Below are positions 26,634 through 36,033 of a stretch of DNA of 47,341 nt, in pieces. The first letter of the stretch is position 1, and each line of letters begins with the position of its first letter. Origin of the DNA: Insolitispirillum peregrinum (GTDB taxonomy: Bacteria; Pseudomonadota; Alphaproteobacteria; Rhodospirillales; Rhodospirillaceae); assembly GCF_900156605.1 (NCBI RefSeq), contig NZ_FTOA01000013.1, positions 1 through 47,341 of the forward strand, given 5' to 3'. A program made the translations under genes and the position numbers. Under the pieces are notes generated by a model, which was not told the origin of the DNA, did not search any database, and was given only the letters and a program-made list of their open reading frames with translations.

Positions 26634-27596
26634 ATGCCGCCGGACACGACACCGCTCCCTGCTCCCCAGAATTCCCAACCGTCAAAGCTGGTTGACCACC
26701 CCCTGTTTCAACGGGCCTCCGCTTTCTGGCGGTTTTGGCAAATCCTGCGGCATCCCTTGCGACCATCGCGTCGTCGACCCTTTCCGCTGCCTGTGGATAA
26801 AAACAGCTCTGTCTGCCTGACGGTGCTCAACACGCCCAACAGTCAGGGCAGCCTGCGGGCCGTTGCCCACCTCACCACCCATACCAGCCAACAGCCGCAG
26901 CCCTTCTGGACCCGCTGGCGTCCGGTCGGGGCAGAGGTTGATTTGCGACAAGGCGTGCTGGCAATTGATCAGCGCACGGCGGGCAAAGCAGCCTTCCTGT
27001 TCACGCTGGCCTTTCCCCGGCTGCGTGTTGGCATCGGAGAGCACACACTGGCCGCTCTGGCGCAGGGCACGCTGCACCCGCACCTTGAAGCGGCAACGTT
27101 TTCCGTTGATGCCGACGCCGAAGCGCTGCTGCAATGCCCGACCTTGCAAGACTCACTGCCCGAGACCTTGCGCACGCTACGAGCCTTATCCGCAACAGTC
27201 CACCGTGATGGCCTGAAGCTGTTTCTGCTAAACTCTGCCCCGGACATGCAGCTTGACCTGTGGCTAAGCCGCGTCAGCTACACCGGACCGGCCTCATTCC
27301 TGAACATGTCGCTGCATTTTATCGCCAGCCGCGTCCGCCATGCCCATCTGGTCGCCCGCACCGACGGCGAAACCGTCTTTTTGCGCGGTACCGCCGAGGT
27401 CGATGTGCCTGTTTCGGCATGGGTGCTGAAACAGGCCCTTCGCCTCAGCCGGTACTTGCAGGCGGTTGCATGGTTGCCCCCGCTGGACGTGCAGGCGACT
27501 CCGCAGGAAACCCTGCTGATCACCCTGCCGGAAACGGCAGTGCCGAAAGCAAGCCTGATCGCAGGACGCACAAAGCCACCTGCGCCTTACGCCTGA
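26634..27596 (+). CDS. Hypothetical protein
   Basis: 320-residue protein that I do not recognise. It has a proline-rich N-terminus (~1-60) with a basic stretch ([11 protein letters not shown]), no signal peptide or membrane helix, and a mixed alpha/beta body with several hydrophobic strands ([55 protein letters not shown]). Codon use resembles its neighbours, so it is probably real. Start ATG 26634 has no clear ribosome-binding site; internal starts are possible. Its 3' end overlaps that of the convergent UXS-like gene by 10 bases. Confidence 0.65.
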   Translation: MPPDTTPLPAPQNSQPSKLVDHPLFQRASAFWRFWQILRHPLRPSRRRPFPLPVDKNSSVCLTVLNTPNSQGSLRAVAHLTTHTSQQPQPFWTRWRPVGAEVDLRQGVLAIDQRTAGKAAFLFTLAFPRLRVGIGEHTLAALAQGTLHPHLEAATFSVDADAEALLQCPTLQDSLPETLRTLRALSATVHRDGLKLFLLNSAPDMQLDLWLSRVSYTGPASFLNMSLHFIASRVRHAHLVARTDGETVFLRGTAEVDVPVSAWVLKQALRLSRYLQAVAWLPPLDVQATPQETLLITLPETAVPKASLIAGRTKPPAPYA

Positions 27597-28546
27597 CCGC
27601 TTTCCAGCAAGCCACGGAAGTAGGCAATGGTCCGCTTCAGGCCCTCTTCCAGCGGCACGGTCGGCTGCCAGTCGATGGTGCTCTTGGCATAGGAAATATC
27701 CGGACGGCGCTGCTTCGGGTCATCGGCCGGTAGCGGCATGTGGATAATCTGCGAGCGGGAGCCAGTCAGGCGAATCACTTGCTCGGCCAGTTCCAGCATT
27801 GAAAACTCGCCGGGATTGCCAAGGTTCATCGGACCGGTGATCCCGGCGGGGGTATCCATCAGGCGGATCAGCGCCTCGACCAGATCATCGACATAGCAGA
27901 ACGAGCGGGTTTGCTGGCCATCGCCATAGATGGTGATGTCTTCGCCGCGCAGGGCCTGCATGATGAAGTTCGACACCACCCGGCCATCCTGCGGATGCAT
28001 GCGCGGGCCATAGGTGTTGAAGATGCGTGCCACCTTGATTTCCACCCCGTGCTGGCGGTGGTAATCGAAAAACAGCGTTTCAGCGCAGCGCTTGCCTTCG
28101 TCATAGCAGGCACGCAGACCGATCGGATTGACGTTGCCCCAGTAGCTTTCGACCTGCGGATGAACCACCGGGTCGCCGTAGACTTCCGAAGTCGAGGCTT
28201 GCAGGATGCGGGCCTTGGTCCGCTTGGCCAGCCCCAGCATGTTGATCGCCCCGTGGACGCTGGTCTTGGTGGTCTGCACCGGGTCAAACTGGTAATGCAC
28301 CGGGCTGGCCGGACAGGCGAGGTTGAAAATGCGGTCAACCTCGACGTACAGCGGAATGGTGACGTCGTGGCGCAGCATTTCAAAACGCGGGTTGATCAGC
28401 AGCGGACGGACATTGCTGCGGCTGCCGGTGAAAAAGTTATCCACACACAGCACGTCTTCGCCGCGTTCGATCAATCGTTCACACAGATGCGAGCCAATAA
28501 AACCGGCTCCGCCGGTGACCATCACCTGTTGTTCCGTCAGCACCAT
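27587..28546 (-). CDS. UDP-glucuronate decarboxylase-like NAD-dependent epimerase/dehydratase
   Basis: 319-residue extended SDR enzyme. The NAD motif is TGGAGFIGS, the active site [10 protein letters not shown] with the tyrosine/lysine pair in [11 protein letters not shown], and the stretch [22 protein letters not shown] is characteristic of UDP-xylose synthases. It likely converts UDP-glucuronate to UDP-xylose for polysaccharide assembly; a related epimerase activity cannot be excluded. CGGAG lies about 7 bases before ATG 28546. Monocistronic on the minus strand. Confidence 0.87.
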   Translation of the reverse strand: MVLTEQQVMVTGGAGFIGSHLCERLIERGEDVLCVDNFFTGSRSNVRPLLINPRFEMLRHDVTIPLYVEVDRIFNLACPASPVHYQFDPVQTTKTSVHGAINMLGLAKRTKARILQASTSEVYGDPVVHPQVESYWGNVNPIGLRACYDEGKRCAETLFFDYHRQHGVEIKVARIFNTYGPRMHPQDGRVVSNFIMQALRGEDITIYGDGQQTRSFCYVDDLVEALIRLMDTPAGITGPMNLGNPGEFSMLELAEQVIRLTGSRSQIIHMPLPADDPKQRRPDISYAKSTIDWQPTVPLEEGLKRTIAYFRGLLESGQA

Positions 28547-28751
28547 TGTCGCGCTCCGTCATGCCATGGGTTGCGGGCGTTCTGCCCCGGCGTCGGTCTG
28601 ATCCTGAAAGAACCAGAAAAATGAAAGCCTTCGCCGCGCAGTCTAGCAACCGATCTGTTAAGGCTTGCCTTACAGCACCCCCATCCCCAAAAGAAAACGG
28701 CGCAGAGGACAAGCCTCTGCGCCGTTTCCAGCATTCTTCCGCCAACAGATC
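28547..28751. other. Intergenic region between UXS-like gene and leuD
   Basis: No gene is seen. It contains the promoter region of the UXS-like gene at its low end and the leuD-side terminator at 28690-28730, followed by dispersed repeat copy 3. Confidence 0.5.
28690..28730 (-). terminator. Rho-independent terminator of the leuC-leuD region
   Basis: AAACGGCGCAGAGG (28695-28708) pairs perfectly with CCTCTGCGCCGTTT (28714-28727); on the minus strand it runs into TTTTCTTTTGG. It stands downstream of leuD, just past repeat copy 3. Confidence 0.88.
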
Positions 28752-28857
28752 TTAGAGCAGCGTGCGTTTAATCGTACGCAGGCACGCTGCTCTAACCTTT
28801 TGTTCTGTCGCAGTGATGGCGCGCAAAACCGGAACCACTTTTGCGCTCACTGCTCTA
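28752..28857. repeat. Dispersed palindromic intergenic repeat, copy 3
   Basis: A 14-bp perfect palindrome arm pair (TTAGAGCAGCGTGC, 28752-28765, with GCACGCTGCTCTAA, 28782-28795), a linker (CCTTTTGTTCTGTCGCAG), then a second imperfect hairpin with GCGCAAAA..TTTTGCGC arms ending CACTGCTCTAG. It is the reverse orientation of copies 1 and 5. Its terminal CTAG provides the leuD stop codon. Confidence 0.82.
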
Positions 28858-29475
28858 GCCAGCGATATTGCCAACCGGCACCGCCCACGGAGCCAAAGCG
28901 TCTTCAAACGCCTTGATCTTGTCGGCCTTTTGCAGGGTCAGCCCGATATCGTCCAGACCGTTCAGCAGGCAATGCTTGCGGAACTGGTCAACGTCAAAGC
29001 TGATCGAACCGCCATCGGGGCCGGTGATCACCTGATTTTCCAGATCCACGGTCACCACCGCGTTGGAACCACGCTGGGCATCGTCCAGCAGCTTTTCCAC
29101 ATCAGCCGGCGGCAACTTGATCGGCAGGATGCCGTTCTTGAAGCAGTTGTTATAGAAAATGTCGGCAAAGCTGGGAGCGATCACGCAACGGATGCCAAAG
29201 TCCAGCAGCGCCCACGGCGCATGTTCACGCGACGAGCCGCAGCCGAAGTTTTCGCCCGCTACCAGAATCGACGCCTGACGATAGGCCGGCTTGTTCAGCA
29301 TGAAGTCGGCAATTTCATTGCCGTCAGCGTCATAGCGCATTTCGTCGAACAGGTTCTTGCCCAGTCCGGTGCGCTTGATGGTCTTCAGGAACTGCTTGGG
29401 AATGATCATGTCGGTATCGACGTTGATCATCGGCAGCGGAGCAGCAACGCCAGTCAGTTTGGTGAATTTTTCCAT
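28855..29475 (-). CDS. leuD: 3-isopropylmalate dehydratase small subunit
   Basis: Small subunit of the LeuCD isomerase (2-isopropylmalate to 3-isopropylmalate). 206 residues. Signatures are the start [31 protein letters not shown]-type segment and the active-site loop [17 protein letters not shown], with KNGILPIKL after it. AAGGA lies about 9 bases before ATG 29475. The stop codon TAG falls inside the terminal CTAG of repeat copy 3, so the very C-terminus (VGNIAG) ends exactly at the repeat border. A 99-residue acidic protein gene separates it from leuC. Confidence 0.95.
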   Translation of the reverse strand: MEKFTKLTGVAAPLPMINVDTDMIIPKQFLKTIKRTGLGKNLFDEMRYDADGNEIADFMLNKPAYRQASILVAGENFGCGSSREHAPWALLDFGIRCVIAPSFADIFYNNCFKNGILPIKLPPADVEKLLDDAQRGSNAVVTVDLENQVITGPDGGSISFDVDQFRKHCLLNGLDDIGLTLQKADKIKAFEDALAPWAVPVGNIAG

Positions 29476-29656
29476 CGGTCTTTATCCTTGGTGCACGGCA
29501 TGACGGCCAGAGGTCGGCCCCGTCACGCCTTGCGCATTCCCGAGCAGGTGCAACCACCTGCGGCGATGTATGTGCTGAAGGAACAAGAGGCCCGGATGCT
29601 GGCCGCCACCGCGAGGCAGCGGCCAACACCCACAGCCTGAAACCGCCGAGGCCCGA
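29476..29656 (-). other. Spacer between the acidic-protein gene and leuD
   Basis: About 180 bases with no gene; a GCAGGTG-CAAC-CACCTGC hairpin lies near 29543-29560. It has no T-tract, so leuD is probably transcribed with its upstream genes. Confidence 0.45.
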
Positions 29657-29956
29657 TCAGCCCTTGCGCAGGCGCGGCTTGCGCCACACCCACACCTGAT
29701 CATAGGCCGACATGTCATCTTCGATATCGTCGGCGCTGAGGAACATCTCTTCGTCCTCGTCACACTCTTCGAACTCTTCGAACTCTTCGGGCATGCCGAA
29801 CAGGTCTTCGAGATGGTACAGCGTCCCGTCGTCGTTGACCGCATGACACAGCGGTTCCAACAAATCGGCGGGCAGAACGATATCCGAGGCCAGATCCTGA
29901 CCAGCAGTATGAGCCGGGTTAATCAACAGCAACACGGCAGCGGCACTCTGGGCCAT
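29657..29956 (-). CDS. Small acidic hypothetical protein in the leuC-leuD interval
   Basis: 99-residue protein, not recognised. The N-terminal third is hydrophobic (MAQSAAAVLLLINPAH) but lacks a positively charged start, so it is not a clear signal peptide. The middle is strongly acidic (EEFEEFEECDEDEE and SADDIEDD), and the C-terminus is basic (WVWRKPRLRKG). I chose ATG 29956 with AAGGA ~10 bases upstream over a GTG at 29977. Short direct DNA repeats (CGAACTCTT, near 29767-29786) encode the EEF units. Same strand as leuC and leuD and between them, but a role in leucine synthesis is not shown. Confidence 0.65.
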   Translation of the reverse strand: MAQSAAAVLLLINPAHTAGQDLASDIVLPADLLEPLCHAVNDDGTLYHLEDLFGMPEEFEEFEECDEDEEMFLSADDIEDDMSAYDQVWVWRKPRLRKG

Positions 29957-29999
29957 CGAACGGTTTTCCTTGTTCACACCAAAACGTCAGGGGAGGCCA

Positions 30000-30099
30000 G
30001 ACCAGCGTGCGGTGAATCTGACGCAGGCACGCTGGTCCAACCGTTTGGTTTGTCGCAGCGAGCGCAAAACCGGTTCCCGCTTTTGCGCTCACGGCTCCA
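30000..30099. repeat. Dispersed palindromic intergenic repeat, copy 4
   Basis: First palindrome GACCAGCGTGC (30000-30010) with GCACGCTGGTC (30027-30037), a CCGTTTGGTTTGTCGCAG-type linker, then a perfect 10-bp hairpin GAGCGCAAAA (30060-30069) with TTTTGCGCTC (30081-30090). Same orientation as copy 3. It ends five bases before the leuC stop codon. Confidence 0.82.
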
Positions 30100-30104
30100 G
30101 ACGA

Positions 30105-31514
30105 TCAGGCCATCAGCTTGCGGACGTCGGTCAGCTTGCCGGTGATGGCAGCCGCCGCGGCCATCGCCGGGCTGACCAGATGGGTACGACCACCACGGCC
30201 CTGACGACCTTCGAAGTTGCGGTTCGAGGTCGAGGCCGACCGCTGACCCGGGGTCAACTGGTCTGCATTCATCGCCAGACACATCGAGCAGCCCGGTTCA
30301 CGCCATTCAAAACCGGCCTCGATGAAGACCTGATCCAGACCTTCTTCTTCCGCCTGTTCCTTGACCAGACCCGACCCCGGCACCACCAGCGCCTGCACGC
30401 CAGCAGCCACCTTGCGGCCCTTGGCGACGGCAGCGGCAGCCCGCAGGTCTTCGATGCGGCCATTGGTGCACGAACCGATGAACACCACGTCGATGGCAAC
30501 CTCTTCCATCGGGGTGCCAGCGGTCAGACCCATGTATTCCAGCGACCGCTCGGTGGCCTTGGCCTTGGCAGCATCACGGGCATTGGCCGGGCTGGGAACC
30601 ACACCGGAAATGCCGATGGTGTCTTCCGGGCTGGTGCCCCAGGTGACGGTCGGTTCGATGTCGGCCGCATTGATGACGATCACTTCATCAAAGTGCGCGC
30701 CTTCGTCGGTGTGCAGGGTCTTCCAGTAGGAAACGGCAGCTTCCCACGCGGCACCCTTCGGAGCCATCGGGCGGCCCTGACAGTAGGCAAAGGTCACTTC
30801 GTCCGGCGCGATCAGGCCAGCGCGGGCACCGGCTTCGATGGTCATGTTGCAGACCGTCATGCGGCCTTCCATCGACAGCTTGCGCACAGCTTCACCGGCG
30901 TACTCGATCACGTAACCGGTGCCGCCAGCAGTGCCCAGCACGCCGCAAATGTGCAGCACCAGATCCTTGGCGGTCACGCCAACGCCCAGTTCGCCATCAA
31001 CGCGCACCAGCATGTTCTTGGCCGGAGCCTGCACCAGCGTCTGGGTGGCCAGAACGTGTTCGACTTCCGAGGTGCCGATGCCAAAGGCCAGCGAGCCAAA
31101 GGCGCCATGGGTGGCAGTGTGGCTGTCGCCGCACACGATGGTCATGCCCGGCAGGGTAAAGCCCTGTTCCGGGCCGACGATGTGCACCACGCCCTGACGG
31201 ATGTCGTCCATCGCAAAGTACGGCACGCCGAACGCCTTGGTGTTGCGTTCCAGTGCTTCGACCTGAATGCGGCTTTCTTCGTTGGCAATGCCCTTGGAGC
31301 GATCTGTCGTCGGCACGTTATGGTCGGCAACGGCCAGGGTGCGCTCGGGGTGGGCAACCTTGCGGCCAGACATCGCCAGACCTTCAAAGGCCTGCGGGCT
31401 GGTCACTTCGTGGACCATGTGGCGGTCGATGTAAATCAGGCAGGTGCCATCATCCTGCACGTCCACCAGATGGCTATCCCAGATCTTATCGAACAGGGTA
31501 CGGGCTTTGGCCAT
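30105..31514 (-). CDS. leuC: 3-isopropylmalate dehydratase large subunit
   Basis: Aconitase-superfamily subunit carrying the 4Fe-4S cluster of the leucine pathway isomerase. 469 residues. Cluster ligands are C349 (GSCTNGR), C409 and C412 (PGCSMC), matching the family spacing. Other motifs are the start [50 protein letters not shown] and [15 protein letters not shown] 31514 is preceded by GGGAGA about 11 bases upstream; the longer frame to 31535 lacks family similarity. A separate promoter is likely because rplS has its own terminator upstream. Confidence 0.96.
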   Translation of the reverse strand: MAKARTLFDKIWDSHLVDVQDDGTCLIYIDRHMVHEVTSPQAFEGLAMSGRKVAHPERTLAVADHNVPTTDRSKGIANEESRIQVEALERNTKAFGVPYFAMDDIRQGVVHIVGPEQGFTLPGMTIVCGDSHTATHGAFGSLAFGIGTSEVEHVLATQTLVQAPAKNMLVRVDGELGVGVTAKDLVLHICGVLGTAGGTGYVIEYAGEAVRKLSMEGRMTVCNMTIEAGARAGLIAPDEVTFAYCQGRPMAPKGAAWEAAVSYWKTLHTDEGAHFDEVIVINAADIEPTVTWGTSPEDTIGISGVVPSPANARDAAKAKATERSLEYMGLTAGTPMEEVAIDVVFIGSCTNGRIEDLRAAAAVAKGRKVAAGVQALVVPGSGLVKEQAEEEGLDQVFIEAGFEWREPGCSMCLAMNADQLTPGQRSASTSNRNFEGRQGRGGRTHLVSPAMAAAAAITGKLTDVRKLMA

Positions 31515-31566
31515 GTGCCGAACTCTCCCTTTCAAGGGTCAGGGCGAACGGGTAGCGGTTATTGCG

Positions 31567-31606
31567 ACTTAGTTTCGACTAAATCCAGACTACCCTTTAT
31601 TCGCAA
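31567..31606 (-). promoter_or_regulatory. Putative leuC promoter with overlapping inverted repeat
   Basis: On the minus strand TTGCGA (31606-31601), a 17-base spacer and TTTAGT (31583-31578). The -10 box is half of an inverted repeat TTAGT-CGAA-ACTAA (31582-31569), which could be an operator. A further perfect 9-bp hairpin (GACGCACCG/CGGTGCGTC, 31610-31641) lies just upstream. Confidence 0.4.
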
Positions 31607-31680
31607 CACGACGCACCGCTGGTCATAGCCCTCGGTGCGTCCAGACAGGTCACAAATGCAAAACAGCGGGTCAGGCAGCC

Positions 31681-31715
31681 AAAGGGCGGCGGATCAGTAT
31701 CGACCACGCCGCCCC
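31681..31715 (-). terminator. Terminator of the ffh-rplS operon
   Basis: GGGCGGCG pairs with CGCCGCCC around a long loop, and the minus strand continues TTTGG. It lies about 15 bases after the rplS stop codon. The T-tract is short. Confidence 0.65.
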
Positions 31716-31728
31716 CTCGCTCGGAACC

Positions 31729-32136
31729 TTATTCGCCAGCAGCGGCAGCAGCAGCAGCGGCGCGGGCCTTGATGTTCGCTGCGGTATCTTCGACGATACG
31801 GGCAGCGCGACCACGACGACCACGCAGGTAGTACAGCTTCGCACGACGGACCTTACCGCGACGCACCAGCTCGATGCGCTCGACGTTCGGGGAGTACAGC
31901 GGGAACACGCGTTCCACACCTTCGCCGAACGAGATCTTGCGGACGGTGAACGAGCTGTTCAGACCGGCGTTCTTGCGGGCGATCACCACGCCTTCATAGG
32001 CCTGCAGACGCTCACGCTGGCCTTCGACCACCTTCACCTGCACGCGGACGGTATCGCCCGGGGTGAACACGGGGATCTGCTTGTTGGCGGTCAGGGCGGC
32101 AATCTGCTCTTGTTCGAGCTGCTGAATAATGTTCAT
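31729..32136 (-). CDS. rplS: 50S ribosomal protein bL19
   Basis: 135-residue bL19, located at the 30S-50S interface. The core [35 protein letters not shown] is typical, as is the basic [30 protein letters not shown]. The C-terminus has an alanine-rich extension ([12 protein letters not shown]) common in alphaproteobacteria. It starts 6 bases after the trmD stop, its AAGGGT ribosome-binding site lying within the end of trmD, so the two are coupled. Confidence 0.97.
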   Translation of the reverse strand: MNIIQQLEQEQIAALTANKQIPVFTPGDTVRVQVKVVEGQRERLQAYEGVVIARKNAGLNSSFTVRKISFGEGVERVFPLYSPNVERIELVRRGKVRRAKLYYLRGRRGRAARIVEDTAANIKARAAAAAAAAGE

Positions 32137-32142
32137 CTTGAC

Positions 32143-32925
32143 TTAACCCTTGTTGAAGTCGTTTTTTTTGAGGGCGGCGTAGCCTGACCAAAGGTCAGGG
32201 CGCCTTTGCCGGGTGATCTCCTCGGCCTGCTGCCGTCGCCATGCGGCGACTTTGGCATGATGTCCCGAAAGCAGAACTTCCGGGACCACGCGACCCTGCC
32301 AGTCGGCTGGGCGCGTATACAGCGGGTACTCAAGCAAGCCCCGCTCGAAACTTTCATCTTCACCCGACTCGCTGTTACCCATCACACCGGGCAGCAAGCG
32401 GATGACCGCATCCAGCAGCACCAACGTTGCCATCTCGCCCCCGGACAGGATGAAGTCGCCAATGCTGACTTCCTCGATATCCCAGGCATCCAGCACGCGC
32501 TGATCAACGCCCTCATAGCGTCCACACAGCAGCGTCAACTCTGGCTCGGCGGCATAGCGACGCACCATGGCCTGATCCAGCACTTTCCCGCGCGGGGTAA
32601 GGTAAATCAGAGGCCCACGGCGCGGCCAGACCGCATCAATGGCAGCGTCAACAACATCGGGGCGCATGACCATGCCAGCGCCACCCCCGAAGGGGCTGTC
32701 ATCAACGGTGCGGTGTTTATCGCGCGCAAAGGTACGGATGTCCACTGTTTCCAGCGACCATTTGCCCTCTGACAACGCTTTTCCTGCCAGCGATGTTCCC
32801 AGTGGACCGGGAAAGGTCTCGGGGAACAGGGTCAGGATATTGATTTTCAGCGGAGCAGGCGCGGGGGCATCGCCCCCCTCAACCGCAGAGGACGTGCCCT
32901 GATCCGACTCGGGCGTGTCGGTCAT
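32143..32925 (-). CDS. trmD: tRNA (guanine-N1)-methyltransferase
   Basis: SAM-dependent enzyme making m1G37 in tRNAs. 260 residues. Knot-fold motifs are visible: [42 protein letters not shown] and [28 protein letters not shown]. The N-terminus carries an acidic/Pro-Ala extension (~1-25). ATG 32925 shares one base with the rimM stop (TGATG), indicating coupling. Third-from-last gene of the classical ffh-rpsP-rimM-trmD-rplS order. Confidence 0.96.
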   Translation of the reverse strand: MTDTPESDQGTSSAVEGGDAPAPAPLKINILTLFPETFPGPLGTSLAGKALSEGKWSLETVDIRTFARDKHRTVDDSPFGGGAGMVMRPDVVDAAIDAVWPRRGPLIYLTPRGKVLDQAMVRRYAAEPELTLLCGRYEGVDQRVLDAWDIEEVSIGDFILSGGEMATLVLLDAVIRLLPGVMGNSESGEDESFERGLLEYPLYTRPADWQGRVVPEVLLSGHHAKVAAWRRQQAEEITRQRRPDLWSGYAALKKNDFNKG

Positions 32926-33626
32926 CAGTGCCAATCCTCGTCCGGCCACTCCTCTTTCCCGGCGTCGACGGGCTCGGGGGCAGCAGCATCGTCGCGGGCA
33001 ACCGACTCGCGGCGCGGGCCACCCTTGGGGGCCGAACGTTTGCGGGCACCAGTTGCCCCCGGCATCACCGGACCTTCCAGCGCACCGGGCAACGGCTCAA
33101 CCACCACTTCCCCGGCCTTCAGGTCGATCACCGGCACGGCAACGCGGGTGAACGGGATCACCGCCACGCCACCGGTCAGGCCGTGCAGTTCCATCACGTC
33201 GCCAGCGCCAAAATCATACAGCGCCGACACCCGACCCACCACCGTCCCGTCCGGGAAGCGGGCGGTCAGGCCGATCAGGTCTGAATGATAAAATTCGTCA
33301 TCCTCAAGGGCAGGCAGCAGGGCGCGATCCAGATACAGGCGCAGACCCTTCAGCTTTTCCGCCCCGGTGCGGTCGGTCACACCACGGATGGTGCAAATGA
33401 TCACCCCCTTGGCACGCCCGGCCACAAAGACCTCGTAACGGGTCTTTCCGGCCTCGTCCTGCAACGGGCCGTAGGCATCGAGCAGCTCCGGCTCCTCGGT
33501 GAAGCTCTTGATTCGCACCTGACCACGGATGCCGTGGGCGCCAACAATGACGCCCACGCATACGCGGTCCTGATCCCCGTTCGGCGGTTCCCCGTGTGCG
33601 GGGGATGCGGACAGACTGTCAACCAT
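32925..33626 (-). CDS. rimM: Ribosome maturation factor RimM
   Basis: Assists 30S head assembly, binding uS19. The N-terminal RimM domain (~20-105; [22 protein letters not shown]) is followed by a PRC-barrel domain (~110-180; [23 protein letters not shown]). The C-terminus (~185-233) is an unusual charged, low-complexity tail ([16 protein letters not shown]... [11 protein letters not shown]). I chose ATG 33626 over a GTG at 33641 that lies 3 bases after the rpsP stop; neither has a strong ribosome-binding site. Confidence 0.93.
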   Translation of the reverse strand: MVDSLSASPAHGEPPNGDQDRVCVGVIVGAHGIRGQVRIKSFTEEPELLDAYGPLQDEAGKTRYEVFVAGRAKGVIICTIRGVTDRTGAEKLKGLRLYLDRALLPALEDDEFYHSDLIGLTARFPDGTVVGRVSALYDFGAGDVMELHGLTGGVAVIPFTRVAVPVIDLKAGEVVVEPLPGALEGPVMPGATGARKRSAPKGGPRRESVARDDAAAPEPVDAGKEEWPDEDWH

Positions 33627-33643
33627 GGAACCGGAGCTCACGA

Positions 33644-34033
33644 TTATTCAGCAGACGCGGCTTCGGCTTCGGCAGCAGCGGCTTCGGCGGCAGCCTTGGC
33701 GCGCTCGGCAGCTTCACGCAGACGCTCCTGGGCCTTGGCGCGCGGCTGGTTCTTCTTGGTCTGCGCCGGAATGGCCGGAGCAGCCATCAGGCCGGCGTTG
33801 GCCAGCAGCTTGGCAACGCGATCGCTCGGCTGGGCGCCAACGCCCAGCCAGTACTGGACGCGTTCGCCCTTCAGCACCAGACGCAGGTCGTTGTCATTGC
33901 CCAGCAGCGGGTTGTAGGTGCCCAGCTTTTCCACAAAGCGGCCATCGCGCGGCGAACGGGCATCGGCAACAACAACGCGGTAGAACGGACGCTTCTTGGC
34001 GCCGCCACGGGCAAGACGGATACGGAGGGACAT
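33644..34033 (-). CDS. rpsP: 30S ribosomal protein bS16
   Basis: 129-residue bS16 with typical [26 protein letters not shown] start and [15 protein letters not shown]. The C-terminus (~85-129) is extended by an Ala/Glu/Lys-rich helix, frequent in alphaproteobacteria. ATG 34033 has AAGGA 8 bases upstream. There is a 109-base gap from ffh, in which no clear promoter or terminator is seen. Confidence 0.97.
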   Translation of the reverse strand: MSLRIRLARGGAKKRPFYRVVVADARSPRDGRFVEKLGTYNPLLGNDNDLRLVLKGERVQYWLGVGAQPSDRVAKLLANAGLMAAPAIPAQTKKNQPRAKAQERLREAAERAKAAAEAAAAEAEAASAE

Positions 34034-34142
34034 GTGTTTTTCCTTAGGTCTTCGAGAGTATTTTGAACGGTGTTTGCCTGTACACCCCAATGGCGCACCA
34101 GGCGGGAGGATCTGCCATCAAGCGGTGGTCCCTGACGGGAGT

Positions 34143-35669
34143 TTACCGCTGCTTCGGCCCCCTTTTCCCCAGGGCCTTCAGCACATCCGGCGGCAAGCCA
34201 CCCGGAAGGCCAGGCCGCCCCAGGGACGGCATACCGGGCGGCAGACCGCCACCCTTTTGCAACATCGAAAGATCGGGCATGCCACCGGCACCCAGCTCTT
34301 CCGGCGACGGCATGCCGCCACCGAACAGCTTGCCCAGCCCGCCAAGCAGGCCTTTTTTGCCGCCCATCTTTTTCATCTGCTTCATCACGTCAGCCATCTG
34401 CTGATGTTGCTTCAGCAGCTTGTTGACGGCAGCCACATCGACCCCGGCCCCGGCGGCAATGCGCCGCTTGCGGCTGGCCTTGATCAGGTCGGGATTCTGT
34501 CGTTCCTTTTTGGTCATCGACAGAATGATCGCTTCCTGACGGCCAATGACCTTGTCGTCAATGTTGGCTTCGGAAATCTGCTTTTTCATCTTGGCAATGC
34601 CGGGCATCATCCCCAGCAGACCCTTGATGTCCCCCATCCGCTTGATCTGCTGGAACTGCGACAGCATGTCTTCCAGATCAAAGCGCCCCTCCAGCATCTT
34701 CGCCGCCATTTTCTCGGCGTCTTCCTGCTGGATGTGCTGGGCGGCCTTTTCGACCAGACTGACCACGTCGCCCATGCCGAGGATGCGGCCAGCGATACGG
34801 TCGGGGTGGAAGCTTTCCAGGGCGTCAAGCTTTTCGCCCACCCCCAGCAACTTGATCGGGCGACCGGTGACCGCACGCATCGACAGGGCGGCACCACCAC
34901 GGGCGTCACCATCGATACGGGTCAGCACAATGCCGGTGATCCCGATCTTTTCGTTGAATTCGCGCGCCAGCGTCACCGCGTCCTGACCGATCATCGCATC
35001 GGTCACCAGCAGGGTTTCCGACGGGGTAACCACGTCACGGACGGCGGCCACTTCGGCCATCAGTTCCTGATCAATGTGCAGACGGCCAGCGGTGTCGAGG
35101 ATCACCACGTCATAGCCGCCCTTGCGGCCTTCGTCCATCGCCCGGCGGGCAATGTCGACCGGCATCTGGCCAGCAATGATCGGCAGGCTGTCCACACCCA
35201 GCTGTTGCCCCAGCACCGCCAGCTGGTGCTGGGCTGCCGGACGGTAAACGTCGAGCGAGGCCAGCAGCACTTTCTTGCGGTCGCGGGTGGTCAGCAGGCG
35301 GGCAATCTTGCCCGAGGTGGTGGTCTTGCCCGACCCCTGCAGACCGACCATCAGGATCGGCGCGGGCGGCACCACTGCCAGATTGAGGGCGCTTTCCTGA
35401 TCGTCACCGCCCAGCATTTCCACCAGGGCATCATGGACGATCTTGACCACCATCTGGCCCGGCGTCACCGACTTGATGACATCCTGACCAATGGCGCGCT
35501 CCTTGACCTTGGCAACAAAGTCCTTCACCACCGGCAACGCCACGTCGGCTTCCAGCAGGGCAATGCGGATTTCGCGCATGGCCTCGCTGACGTCAGCCTC
35601 GCTCAGCGCGCCACGGCGCGTGAGTTTGTCAAAGACCGACGACAGCCGGGATGAAAGACCATCAAACAT
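34143..35669 (-). CDS. ffh: Signal recognition particle protein Ffh
   Basis: SRP54 GTPase that binds signal sequences of nascent membrane proteins and 4.5S RNA. 508 residues: N domain (~1-90), G domain (~95-295) with GLQGSGKTTTSGKIA, DTAGRLHIDQ and TRIDGDARGGAAL, and the M domain (~325-440) rich in methionine (MKQMKKMGG). The C-terminal Gly/Pro tail (~445-508) is longer than in E. coli. ATG 35669 has AAGG 7 bases before it; a TTG at 35675 is less likely. Confidence 0.97.
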   Translation of the reverse strand: MFDGLSSRLSSVFDKLTRRGALSEADVSEAMREIRIALLEADVALPVVKDFVAKVKERAIGQDVIKSVTPGQMVVKIVHDALVEMLGGDDQESALNLAVVPPAPILMVGLQGSGKTTTSGKIARLLTTRDRKKVLLASLDVYRPAAQHQLAVLGQQLGVDSLPIIAGQMPVDIARRAMDEGRKGGYDVVILDTAGRLHIDQELMAEVAAVRDVVTPSETLLVTDAMIGQDAVTLAREFNEKIGITGIVLTRIDGDARGGAALSMRAVTGRPIKLLGVGEKLDALESFHPDRIAGRILGMGDVVSLVEKAAQHIQQEDAEKMAAKMLEGRFDLEDMLSQFQQIKRMGDIKGLLGMMPGIAKMKKQISEANIDDKVIGRQEAIILSMTKKERQNPDLIKASRKRRIAAGAGVDVAAVNKLLKQHQQMADVMKQMKKMGGKKGLLGGLGKLFGGGMPSPEELGAGGMPDLSMLQKGGGLPPGMPSLGRPGLPGGLPPDVLKALGKRGPKQR

Positions 35670-36033
35670 ACGCAAACCTTATTGCAGCCTGCCCGGGTAT
35701 CGGGCGGAGAATCCTGTCAGGATCGGGAACGCTGTCGTCCATACCACCATTTCATCGCTTCGCCAAGCAAAACAACAGAACAGCGGACAAACGAATATCG
35801 CGCCAGTGCGCGTATCTTCGCGGACTGGCGGACCCCCCGGGCATCCAGTATCCCGAGGCGACGCATCCCGGCCCTGTGCCGGTGACGGGGCTTATACCCG
35901 CATTCCGGCCCGGAGTCCAGCCATTCACCATTGCTGCCCCTGATCCCGCCACCAATCCCGTACTGGCCGAGCGCCTTCTCTTGCATTTGCCCCCCCGACC
36001 ACGCCATACATAAAGGAATTCCAGCGGAGGCCC
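35670..36033. other. Divergent intergenic region, ffh to FNR-type regulator
   Basis: About 360 bases with no supported gene. It should contain the promoters of the ffh operon and of the FNR-type gene. I saw no TTGAT-N4-ATCAA site. The ribosome-binding site GGAGG of the regulator gene is at 36026-36030. Confidence 0.45.
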
